Positions 1 through 10,776 of a DNA stretch of 64,000 bases are shown in pieces. Position 1 is the first letter of the stretch. Each line of letters starts with the position of its first letter. Under the pieces are notes generated by a model, which saw nothing but the letters and a program-made list of their open reading frames with translations, did not search any database and was not told the DNA's origin. Source of the stretch: Diplocarpon mali. Lineage: Eukaryota; Ascomycota; Leotiomycetes; Helotiales; Drepanopezizaceae. Made by a program: the position numbers and the translations under genes. Location: NCBI GenBank assembly GCA_024741835.1, contig JAENRP010000006.1, positions 59,133 through 123,132 of the forward strand, in the 5' to 3' direction.

Positions 1-3000
1 GGTAAATGGCCCGCCGGGGGTCTGCGCGAACAATCGTACCTGAGTTCTTGTTTTTTCGGCATCAAATGCTCCACAGGGAGACGTCGCGGCCAGAAATAAT
101 GGTTGTGTCGGATGCCAGATGACCTCGAACACATTCTGAGTCTTCGCAGAGCTTATTGATATCTGTTCTGAAGTGAGTGAGTTCCAGAGGCACAACTCTC
201 CCGAGTTTCTCTTTTCCTCTGGAATCTCATGCTCATGACCAGTGTCACCCCGTGGAGAGTAACCCACAAGCAGCATGTGAAAAACTCCAGGCGACTTGCC
301 CCACTGCATGGTAGCAGGTTGGTAGGACCATTTCTCTCGTCTTCTCAGTTCTTCAGCCTGCTCCATCGTCTTGTTGCCACAATAAGAGTCATATGCCGAC
401 CTGGAAATGTTATCCTTGTCGAGATTGTAGATCCTGACAGCATTGCTATTTGTCTCGAAGCCAGTGGCGATCCTGTCGTGGTGTGGTGAAGTAGCGACAA
501 AGTTCACCTTTCCACTGTGTTCCCAACTTCCTCGGAGTTCCATTGAAGAGCCATCGTCCGAGACCGACCAAACCCTGACAGTCCCGTCGAAGCTAGCGGT
601 GAAACTGAAACCGTTGAAGGCGCAGTGTGCTGTCGAGACAACTGAGGTGTATAACCAGGGAGACTGGGTTGTTCGCATCGAGTAGAGCGAGTTCTCAGCG
701 TTTTCGTGTTCAGCTACGCGAGGGCGAGGGATTCTGTGGTCCGGGTATGATCGAACCGTGTCCAGTGAAAGCGATCCCACCAACAGATTTCCTGGCTTGT
801 TGTACTGCATGTTATGACTATCAGAGTGGGTCAAGGCACCGCTGATGAAGGCCGTTTCGCTTGTCCAAGATATTGAAGAGATATCGCTGGAACAATCGGT
901 CCACTCGCTCTGACGAGTGAGCTTGTCCTCCATGTGGCTTTGTAGAAAGATCTTGTAGCAATTCTGTCCGCGCCGAGTCCTGACAGGGGTCATGCCGTTT
1001 AGTTCACGCTCTCTGAGCATAGACAAGAAGTTCTCCGACCCTGTTTTTTTCTTTAAGGGTGCTGCAGATAACTCGATGTGTTTGCCCACATCACGGTTGA
1101 CAGCATCATACAGCAGGTCTGAAATAGCTCCTACGGTCCGGGCACGCAGAAGCTCGTGCAGACCCTGATTGGAATTCTTAAAAACCGAGTTCTGAAGTGC
1201 TTTAATAATGATTGGAACCTTTAGTCTGTTGCCTCTCATAATTGCCATGATGGTGTGTTTATTGCCGTCAAGAGAGCTTGCGTTAAGACCAACTGTCTCC
1301 ACGACAAATTTGCACAGTAAACGAAGTTCGTGATCAGAGAAATCAACATGAAAGCTGGGCGACTTGATGAGGTTCAATTCTAATTTTGACAAGCGTCGGG
1401 AAACTTCTGGCCTCGCGAGTTGCTGCTGCAGGGATCGGCGAGCAGAAATACTAACATAAGGGCGAAGAAGATAGTCTTCTGCCGAAGAGACCTTCGCTTG
1501 AAGCGTGGTGACTGGAAATTTTGATTTCTGAACAACGTGAGAGCGAGCAAAGTTGCCGGTGGCCAGAGTAGTATCGGCGGACCTGGAAGTCCCAAGGCCC
1601 GAATCGCCTGGAAACAAGCTGGGTACCACATTCCCTCTACCACCAGACGCCCGAGCAGCGCGATAAGCAGCCATTTCCACCTTGTTTCTACGCTTTCGTA
1701 CGACCTTCGGATTTTCAGTGCTATCTGCGATGGAAGGTGAAATTGACGCAGGTAAAACTACTGCAGCTGAAGCGGATGATTTGGCTCGAACAGGTCTGCC
1801 ACCTTGTAGCAGAGAATCAGCAATCATCTGTGCCGTAGTTCTTCGGCTTCGCTTAATCTGCTTGTAAACAGGATTTGATGCGCGGGAGGCACGGGGAGGT
1901 CTGACCGAAGTCCCGGGGTCCACAATATCGCTTGAAGATTCTTGCCCTTTACCAGCTTCTGCAAACGCGTCTTCATTGCCATGCGATGTGCTAGAAAAGG
2001 GAGAATTACCGCGTGAAGTCTCGAGGGAAGCTTGCTCTGACGAAGATCGAGACTCATCTGATACCTGCTTATTATTCTGCTTGTATCTATTGGAGTTGTA
2101 TGAAGATCTTGCCGGGATATCAAGAACAAAAGAATCCTCTCTGGAAGACGCTGGTGATTCACAATCAACAGTCTCCAAGATCTTCTTAGCTTCATTGTTG
2201 ACAAGTGCTCGTGCGTTCTGCGAAATTTTGTTTTCATACTCATCAGACAGCGATCTGTTATTATCAATATAGTTGATAATGAAGCCTGGATCGGAAACCA
2301 ATTTGGAAGCCACCTGGATGTAATTAGTAATCGGTAGGAATTTCTTGTAATTAAGAGCTCTGCAAAAAGGTTCCACAACAATTTTTAAAGTCGTAGGATT
2401 AAATTCGAAATCCAAGCTCACCGTCTGCCCAATGCTGGAGCGCTGCTCGTGGCTCAGGCTCCCCTCGAACGGGCGCACTGCCTTATGCACGTGGGAAAGG
2501 ACTTGTTGTTCAATCACGCGTTCCATACAAGAATCATCAACGGCTAGATTCTTCCTCTCGGCGGTCGGTGAAGATGTGATCGGCGTACCACTAGCTGCTG
2601 CTCGACTAACTCCTGTGATAACCTTCGGGGTGCTGTGATCTACGGCGCCAGACAGGTGCGGTTCACTGATTGGTCTTCTCCCAGCGGGCACAACACTGGC
2701 AATCTGAGGGCTTACGGTACCGCGAGTCGCAATAGCTGGTACCAAAGCATTGTTCGGCGCTGAGGCTGGTAGCAGGTTCTCTTCCACGGGTGTTCGCTTC
2801 ACTCCATAGTTCGCAGGAGGAACTCGGCTGGAAGCACTTAAGCTGCCGGTTTTTTGTTTCTTGTATAAGGTGCCCGATTGTGCGTTGGGTGTATGGGGCA
2901 AGGCACGCTTGAGGTTATTGTTGCGCGATGGCGCATACGCTGGAGACTTTTGCAAAGGATCTCGGGACGTGGGTACGCGCGGGCCTAGAGAGCGATTGAG

Positions 3001-3274
3001 GCCAGAAGTGCTAGCCATCTTATGCGAATCGTAAAAATCTCTGGGGTCTGGCAAGCCGCTGAAAGGAGGAAGGATTGGTCGCGTCTGCGCCGGAGCAAGA
3101 TTCGACTGGAGCTTTGTATTGCTTCGTGCCGGGGGAAGGTACGAGATATCTTCGCCGTCGCTCGTGAGATCAATCACCTCCGTGGCTCTGAAATATGTCA
3201 GTATTGCGGAAAAGTCGCGTCGCGTTTCGATCTACAGTGGATACTCACATCACACCTGAAGGTGGTAGCGCCAT
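1..3274 (-). CDS. WD40 protein, Raf1/DIM-9-like candidate (3' end outside window)
   Basis: The frame stays open on the minus strand from 3187 to the window edge, so the C-terminus is missing. A 26-nt first exon (3274-3249, starting MALPPSGV) joins after a 61-nt intron (3248-3188) to exon 2. The N-terminus carries an acidic EVIDLTSDGED stretch of the SUMO-interaction type. About 600 residues of low-complexity Ser/Pro-rich sequence follow, then a C-terminal part with degenerate WD40 blades, for example segments ending in GTVRVWSV and AVRIYNL. A long disordered N-terminus before atypical WD repeats recalls Raf1/DIM-9, the WD40 subunit of the CUL4-DDB1-like complex that guides H3K9 methylation. 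That link is inference from architecture; any other WD40 scaffold would also fit. The gene model is sure, the family name is not. Confidence 0.75.
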
Positions 3275-4027
3275 GATTAACGATCGGACGTGACTCTGTG
3301 GCTCAGAAGACTTCCAGTTCAAGTGGGCACAAACGATTAGGCGTAGGGACTCGGGGTAGAAGAAAAAAAGGTCGCCGAGATGGAGGGATTGGGCTTGTAT
3401 TGAGAGAAACCGAGGTCAACAAAAGGAGGGCGGCGCGTCGAAGCCAAACAAGTTAGGCGACAACGCGGCTGACGAAATGAGATATCGACAATGTATTTGT
3501 TGTCTGATTACAACACGACACAAGAGCTCCAAGTCGATATCTGCTCTGAGATGAAAATTCAGGGCTGCAGTCTGGGTGAATCTATGGACTGAAGCTTCAT
3601 CTCCGGTTTTGAAAAGTTGCTGCTCAGCCACCGTTGGTGAGCGAGATAATTTCAGACGAGGCTGGCACGTTTTGAAACTCAAGGCTCCAAAACGCTATAG
3701 GACTTGAGGTGAGGAGGTAAGATAACACTGACTTTACTGTATGTTGGCTTATAATACTCCCGTCACAATTCGGTACATGGATACCCGATAATGATTGTCT
3801 CTCATAGTAATGCCGTGCTCCAAATTCCATTCTCCGCTCCCGTGTATACCAATGCTTCTTCTAACCCAGCAGTTTATTTTCTGATACTTTCCCAGATCCT
3901 AAACACGCACTGGTATCCCCGAAGGCGATCCCTGTTGATTCCATGAAACTCTAAAGCTTACATTCTTTTGCTTTCACCACCGCTGATAGCGCACTTTCAT
4001 CCCCAAGCTGTTTCCACTAGATGGCCC
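3275..4027. other. Intergenic, no gene seen
   Basis: This 750-nt gap holds the promoter side of the WD40 gene and the 3' flank of the ABM-fold gene. Only short overlapping ORFs without phase-consistent exons are present. Confidence 0.6.
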
Positions 4028-4417
4028 TTATAGTGGCACTTCAACGTCCTTGCTAGTATCCAACTCCTCGTGTCTTCGAAGGTCCATTTTCTTGTCCAAA
4101 AGAGGGATGACATATGGATCGAATGTCAACCAATATGGATTCTCCAAATGATATTTCTGGCTCTGCAAACAATTCGAGGTTAGCCCGGGTACGGAACGAG
4201 AAATCAAGTTCTGAGAGAGAACACTGACGCCCTCGTTTTCGAACCGCTCTACAATAGTGAATGCCCTGGGATCATGAACATCCTGCATCACAATCCAATC
4301 GATAGTCTCTTTATCCTTTCTGTATATCCGTGCCGCCTCGATAAGCTTCGCCTTGATTCGCTCGACAGAGTCGGGCTTCTCGTTGGCGTAGAGGTGGACG
4401 GTGAGTGTATAGACCAT
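4028..4417 (-). CDS. Antibiotic biosynthesis monooxygenase-fold (ABM) protein
   Basis: Two exons, 4417-4229 and 4162-4028, encode 107 residues, the usual size of a single dimeric alpha+beta-barrel ABM domain. The intron (4228-4163, 66 nt) has donor GTCAGT, a GCTAAC branch site and acceptor TTTGCAG. Splicing gives the continuous block FENEGSQKYHLENPYW, typical of fungal ABM proteins, where the unspliced reading would insert 22 unrelated residues. The family includes heme-degrading and polyketide-modifying monooxygenases, but many single-domain fungal members have no known substrate, and no cofactor-binding motif is diagnostic here. The intron length is a multiple of three and has no stop, so retention would still give a 129-residue protein. 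It is divergent from the DCAF4-like gene, with 325 nt between the starts. Confidence 0.85.
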   Translation of the reverse strand: MVYTLTVHLYANEKPDSVERIKAKLIEAARIYRKDKETIDWIVMQDVHDPRAFTIVERFENEGVSVLSQNLISRSVPGLTSNCLQSQKYHLENPYWLTFDPYVIPLLDKKMDLRRHEELDTSKDVEVPL

Positions 4418-4742
4418 GATTGTGAGCTTTGAATTGTAATTGAAGCTCTGGTTTCTCGAGGTATAGGAGGATTACGAAAATCCACAGAGGGGTAGAAGCT
4501 GCCCGTCTTCTGGTTTGGGCGTGTCTAGCAAAATGCACCGTAGGAATATCCACACGGGCACCGTGCCACCAGACATCAACATCTTTTCTCTGAGCTGAAC
4601 AGCAAGGCGTACGGTATTTTTTCAACCCAAGCAGCCATAGCTAGGAAATACACAAATTATTTTTGATGACCACCTGGCTCAGGTGGTAGTTACCTCTACA
4701 CTTGAATTAATGCGGCATCGTCTGCTACATCCCCAGCAGAGC
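4418..4742. promoter_or_regulatory. Divergent intergenic region
   Basis: These 325 nt separate the start codons of the ABM-fold gene (minus) and the DCAF4-like gene (plus), so they must contain both core promoters unless one gene has an undetected 5' exon. I see no strong TATA box. Confidence 0.5.
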
Positions 4743-6815
4743 ATGGCGCTACCAATCAGAGACATCCCAGGGTATTATTTTGGTCTGTATAAAGCCACAT
4801 CCATTATCTACAATCAGATACTGACAAACACCTAGACAATGAAAAGAACAAATACTTCAAGATCCAGCCCCAAGGTCCTGCATCGTCAGCTTACTCCGAG
4901 CGCGATGTCAAAAGACGGAAGCTTCGCGACGAGAATGAAGTCGCCATCGTCAAAGAGAAACAGCGTCAGGCCGGCCGAATTCAGCGATCAAAAATCCTGG
5001 AAGACCCGCTTTTTGGCGGTGTCTTAACTAGGGAGTATGGCTACGCTGGCTTTGATCCGGCCGTGATCGTTGCTGGTGGCCTCATGCGCTGTGGTACTTT
5101 GTGTACTAAATATCACGGGACTACTGATATCATCGAGCTTATGAGACCTCAACAGAGCATTCCTCTGTTTACTGTTGGTCGTCGGCCAGATTATGGCTCT
5201 TCAGTGGTAAAGATTTGCTATGGTAAGAATTTCCATTGATGATATTGTCTTGCCTGTCCACTTACTACGAGAAATCTGAGTATTAACAACACCAAGCTCT
5301 AGCATCTACACCAGATGACGGGCAACTTCATATCCGCTCTTACTAATAACCTTACAGCTCAAGAAAGTAGGTTCAGGATGATACGAACAGCCGTAGGTAC
5401 CTTAAATCGATTATCTGTAATCGACCGCTATAACACCTTTGGGGACTACAGCGAATATTACGCGCACGAAGGAGAGCCAACTTCAATTTCCGAGAATGAG
5501 AGCAGCCAACAATTGGCCGTGACGCGATTATCTGGCTCTTTAGAAGATGGAATTGATATTCATTTTAACCCCATGGGAATCGGCCTTCATGGTACACCAT
5601 CACAATTTCTATAACTCCTACTTTACTATAAACTAGCTAACTTCTGCTGAAGATGAGACAGGGAACTTGTCGTATTCACAGCGAGTTTCCATAGGTCCAG
5701 GATATACACGAGGTAACCGCGTATCTATGTATTCCTCGACCGCGGCTCCACCCTCCTCGTCCCTCCTCTTCGCCGTATGTACCCTCACCTGCTTTACACA
5801 GTATCATAAGACATCAGTTCTCAAAATATTTCTTGGGACCATTTATAAAAACGAAGCAAATTTCCTCAGAAAAATTGAGTACTATTGTAAAACAAAGCTA
5901 ATTCGTGACAGTTCGGATCCAGCCAAGGCATTCTCGCAGCTGAAAAAAAGGAGTACAATACAACTTGGCTGACTCCCAAACCGAGCGAGGACCCAACGCA
6001 AAGTGACGACCTCTTCGCCCTCGCCTTCATCACCTCCACTCCCTCCGTCCTCCTCTCAGGAGGCCGCAAAGGCCTTCTCAAGATCACTGACCGTAAGTCT
6101 TCTCCGGGCTTTCATCTCTTCTTCTTGGTTGCTCTAGAAGGATTTCAATCATAATTATCCGTCTTCCCCGAGGCATGCTTCCTATTTCCTGAGTCAATTT
6201 CGGTAGATGCGAAATGTTACTGAATAGGAAAAAATGCTGACGACGGAATTGTCCACAGTGCGTGTCCCTGTATTCGGCCTAGACGCCGACACCATTATCC
6301 ACCCAAGCACTATAACACACGTCCAGGTGCTCGATACCCACCGCATCATTGTCAACGGGCTGAACTCATCGCTCTGCCAATACGACCTGCGCTTCCGCAA
6401 AAACGACACGACCCGTTCGATTATTAAGAAGAAGGCAACAGCGCAACGCAACATTACACCCACACGGTCCATTCTACGATACAAAGACTTCCAGAACGAC
6501 GCCACGGTCCAGATAGGATTCGACGTCGATCTCGACTCTGGCATCGTAGCCGCTGGCCAGGAATTTGACGAATTTCACACATCTGTGCAGTTATTTTCGC
6601 TGCATGGCGGCCATAAGCTCGACTCGCCGAACGTTTCAGAATACTTGCCTGAAAGTGAAGTTGGGAGGGTAGTGAAGTGTCTGAGGTTCGCACAGGATTC
6701 TGACGCCGGGATAAAGAGTCTATACGTAGGGCGGGGGCTTGATATTCAGCGCTATGCCTGGGGGGAAGACACAAATGAGAGCGAGAGGAAGGTGGTGCTG
6801 GACTATGAGAACTGA
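4743..6815 (+). CDS. DCAF4-like WD40 protein
   Basis: Six exons keep phase throughout: 4743-4782, 4836-5222, 5358-5591, 5653-5774, 5912-6092 and 6259-6815, giving 506 residues. The N-terminus reads DIPGYYFDNEKNKYFKIQ, which matches the N-terminal motif of the DCAF4/WDR21 family of CUL4-DDB1 substrate receptors. It is created only when intron 1 (4783-4835) is removed. Further WD-type segments include LSGGRKGLLKITDLR, spanning the last intron, and IIVNGLNSSLCQYDLRF. The first exon is only 40 nt. Intron 4 (5775-5911) and intron 5 (6093-6258) are longer than is common here and contain decoy acceptor sites. The likely role is as a substrate adaptor of a cullin-4 ubiquitin ligase, which is inferred from the family. 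Confidence 0.85.
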
Positions 6816-7570
6816 GCAGTATTTACCCTTTGCTCCGCCCATTTCTCGGACACCCAGGGAGATCTTTTGGATATAGTGTGTATAAAGACGCATGCTATTT
6901 GACCAAATCGGTCCTGTCTCGTCAGGAGGACTACGGAAAATTCGCTGAATGAACAAAGCAACTAATCAGTGTATACATTGCGCAGAGAACCTGCAAGGCT
7001 TCTCACCAGGATCAGGTATGCGCGTAACCAGGACATGCTCGCTCGAGAACACAAAGTCGAGGTACCTTGGGTAAGCATTAAACCCAAGCACAGCACCGCA
7101 GTACCGCAAGCCTTCCAACACCAGCTCAGAAGACCCAGCATGTGAAGAGACACCTACCGGCCTGGTGTAGATCTGCGCTGTGTGCATTTGCTTCCTGGTT
7201 CTGCTGCGGCGATGCGGGCTTTGCACCTTGGCTAAATATCAATGCATGATTATTGCTTCCTACAAGTCCCGAGTTGTTGATCATATTCAATTGTGATGCG
7301 AGCGTAGGAGGTCAGTAGCAACGTACGTCTGCGGTTGTTCACGGGCCCGCAGGTATTCAAAGACATGGAGCAAGATTGGAGTAAACGCAAGGTAGGCATT
7401 GAATTTCCGGGGTTTTATATTCATAACCAGAGAGTCTATGTGAGCTAGTTCTATGGCGGCATAATCTGAAATCACAATACAAACCCGTGACCGAGCCGCA
7501 TATACCTCGCTGTCTGAACCCAGCCGCACTCTATCATACGCTAGTATTCTTTCTCATATGCCCTCACGGT
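6816..7570. other. Intergenic between convergent genes; weak minus-strand exon candidates
   Basis: This is the 3' flank of both neighbours. On the minus strand a readable stretch (about 7475-7326) could splice via GTACGT at about 7325 and ATTTAG at about 7231 into a Gln-rich peptide, but no complete phase-consistent model or known family results. I do not call a gene here. Confidence 0.4.
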
Positions 7571-10034
7571 TCAGCCTTCAGCACCTTCCTCGCCATTCAA
7601 AGGCTTGTACTTCCCACTCTTCAAACTGGACCTACTCGAGCCCTCACCGTTCCTCTTCACCATGCGCGTGATCCAGCCTCCAACCCCCTCGCTTGTGGAC
7701 TCGTCGTCCGCGTATTGTGGCTTTCCGTCCTTGATATTCACGTGTGGCGGGTCAATGTCGAGACCTGGGATGGCGCTGGAGGCACCGAGGCCAGGCGGTA
7801 CCGAGCCTTGGGTACCTCTTCTAAGGTCCATTGAGGGAACGGGCGAGCTGACGCCCATAAGCGAGCCTACTTCAGCGCGAGTCTGGGGTGTGGGCATCGC
7901 GGTTGTAGCGTCGCCGAAAAGGACATCCATGTCTTCTAGTCGTACACCAGCGGTCTCCGGGTAGATAAAATATACTTGAGATATGTCAGCACGGTAGGTA
8001 GAGGACGTGGGAGCCGAACTCACCGACTACGAAACTGGTCACACAGAAAAATGCGTGGACCAGATAAAGACGCCATGTGATCCATTCCTGCAACACAGGG
8101 GTCATTTCACCAACGAGCCAGTTGAAAGCCCAGTTAGTTGCAGTGGACAGACTGGTGCCTTTGGATCGGATGCTGAGGGGTAAAATCTCCGGAGGATATA
8201 GCCAGGGAATTGGGCCCCAACTATATCCAAATGCAGCATTATAAATCATAACGAAGACGACGACAAGTGTCGGCGTCCAGAGGATATCCAAGAATAACAA
8301 ATACGAAATCAGTGATAGTGATATAGCCATGGCAATTGCGCCACTTAGGAGGATAAACCGACGGCCCCAGCGGTCCACAAGATACCACGGAGGTATAGAT
8401 GACATGAGGTAAGTAAGCGCGTTGATACCAGTCATCAAGATGGCTTTGCGACCATACCACCCGGCGGATTCGAAGACCAAGGGTGCATAGTAGGAAATGA
8501 CGTTGATGCCATTGAGTTGCGCGAGGGCTTGGGCGGACATGGCAATGAAGACCCGGGTCTTGTATCGGCGAAACATGTCAGTGTAAGACTTTTCTCCTTC
8601 TTGTCTTTGAAGCAGGACATCCATTTTGATTTCTCTGTATTCTTCTCGCGCTTTAGCGTTGTGTATATCTCCACCTCCGTAAAGGTTAGCAATAACCACA
8701 ATCCCTTCTTCGTCGTGGTCATTGTCGAGGAGCCATCTGCAATAGTTAGCACTATTACGCATTATTGTGCCGAAGTCCTACCTTGGCGACTCGACGATAA
8801 TCAGACTTCCAATACCAAGAAGTGCACCCATCACGCACTGCATCAGCAACGGAACTCTCCAAGAGTAGTTGCTGTTGATGTAGCTACAAAAGTAATCGAC
8901 CCAAACAGAAGTAGCATATCCAGTAATGTTGCCAGAGAATTCGATACAAGCAAGCTTGCCGCGGTTGTGTGGAGGCGAAATCTCGGATTGGTAGATGGGA
9001 ACGATCGTTGATAACATGCCTACGCCCACACCAGCAACGATACGCCCCAAAAGCATCATTGACATTCCGTTCGCAAAGGCTTGGAAAGCTCCTCCCACGA
9101 AGAATATCATAGATCCGTATAAAATTGTCTTCCTTCGACCGATTATATCTCCCACCCTTCCAACAACAAGGGACGAGAAAAAGGCACCGACTTCGAGGAT
9201 GGCTACCATAGTACCTACTTCCGCTTTGGTGGGTTGGTCGAAGAAGTCTTTAAAAAACGGGCCGCTGATCAGGTATTAGCTGAGACCATTGAAACCACCA
9301 AGCGGCATTGACCTACGTGATAATGCCTGACATGACACCCTGATCATAGCCAAAAAGAAACACGCCTAGAGAAACGAATATACTGGTAAAGTACCTGGCG
9401 CCTGTAAGCAATTGCTACTCCCTCGTTGCGTGCCGCGTGCCTACACTAATGGCTTGCCCGTCAGGCCACGCATCTGTCTTTCTCCTCCCGACATGATGGC
9501 GGCGAGGATGTGCTCTGCTCTACTGATATACCGTGGAGCCGGTCTGGGTATTTCTATGTCCTCCTTAACGAGTCCAGGGTGGTATGTTTTCGTCTCGAGG
9601 CTCTCGGGATCGTCCAGATATCGGACCTTCTTGTGGTACCGAGGAGCCCGTCTCGAGGAATCTCCAAAAACCTGCTCGTCGAGGGACGCACGTAACTTGA
9701 TCCGCAACGGATCCTCAGCCTCTCCCAGCTGTTCTGCAAGATCACCAGTATCACTCCAGGAAAACTCCGAGCTGGGCGATGACGACCTCGAGAGAGAAGA
9801 CCGGCGGCCCTGCTTTTCGTCTGAATGCCGATCCAGCAGAGCAGCAGAGTGGGAATCGGATCGCGAGGCTTGGGTAGATAGAGTCCGCAGAGGAATGTTT
9901 GCAGGACGGCGGAGAGGCTTGGGAGAAGGAATGGTGAAGGTCGTGGACTGTTTGGCAGCAGTCCTCCGCGTTGGGGGTTGGGTTGGGAGATATGGGCAGG
10001 GTCCTACCGGGAGTTCGTCAAGCAGCGTATTACC
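7571..10034 (-). CDS. MFS sugar transporter with long N-terminal extension (first exon unresolved)
   Basis: Exons 10034-9445, 9394-9317, 9264-8782, 8736-8024 and 7974-7571 keep phase and encode 755 residues as drawn. Sugar-porter signatures are clear: GVFLFGYDQGVMSGIITG in TM1, GRVGDIIGRRKT after TM2, VESPRWLL created by splicing at 8781/8737, QLNGINVISYYAP in TM7 and YLVDRWGRR. It should act at the plasma membrane as a proton-coupled hexose or related sugar carrier; substrate specificity cannot be read. About 195 Ser/Arg-rich residues precede TM1, unusual for the family but protein-like up to the membrane part. The open frame has no ATG before the internal MSGGERQ at about 9487, and an acceptor (TTCTAG) sits at 10035, so a small upstream exon is expected. 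One candidate is 10296-10261 (12 codons, donor GTACTT). A start at MSGGERQ is the alternative. Confidence 0.85.
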
Positions 10035-10740
10035 CTAGAACGATGGCTGCCACGAAAAAGGGACCCTTCAACGACAAGAGTGGGACGAATGCATAAGGGC
10101 GCGCGTGGGGCGGTGACTATAGGTACTTGGGGCGATAGCTGATCAGGAGGAGATGGCGATGGCGGGCGGGCACGAGTTGGCAGACAGAAGTCAAGGTTTT
10201 GGGTCGAGGTCAGAAGTCCGCGATTTGGGCACGAGACGACAATTATGGGTCTACAAGTACAAAGCTGGGGTCGCCCGGGGGCAGAAGCGGTGTCATTTCC
10301 CCCAGCCCGAGGTCACGGGACCGCCTTGGCTTGAACCTCACAATACTCGGTATCAGCCATGGTAGGTGGTCAAGGATTCGCAGTCAAGAGAATGTGGACT
10401 TGTAGACAGTGATGTGTGAACAGTCATCCTGTATCGCGTACCGAGTATGTACGTAGAGTACCTGTGTATACCGAGGACGGTCGCCAAGAGTCATCCATGA
10501 TTCGGACGGGCTCGGAAATGGGTTATCTCGAGAATTGACGAGTTGAGATTGGAAGATCCTGCCGACGGATCAGTCGGACTTGCAAGTTCCGTACCGCTTC
10601 TCTGTCGGTTTGAGATTGTGTTATTTGATAGTCGGCTGTTTCCTGTACGGCCTCCAGCTGTTGTTCTCGCTTATCTTCGAGAACTTCGGGTAGTAGGGTA
10701 GAGCCGGGTCTTGGACTGAATCGTTGGCGGCGGAGGAAAA

Positions 10741-10776
10741 GGGGGGAGGGGGGAGGGGGGAGGGGGTGCGGGGGGT
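10741..10776 (+). repeat. G-rich tract with G-quadruplex pattern
   Basis: Four or more runs of five to six G separated by single A residues occur in 26 nt, followed by further G runs. This satisfies the usual G3+N1-7 quadruplex rule. It lies about 700 nt upstream of the transporter's first resolved exon. Confidence 0.8.

Noticed and set aside
1824..2381. 185-codon minus-strand ORF
   Set aside because: It is a shadow frame of the WD40 gene, whose true frame is open from 3187 to the window edge.
6234..6258. Apparent ATG start of a separate 193-codon protein
   Set aside because: The ATG lies inside intron 5 of the DCAF4-like gene. Splicing to the acceptor at 6258 gives a continuous WD40 segment.
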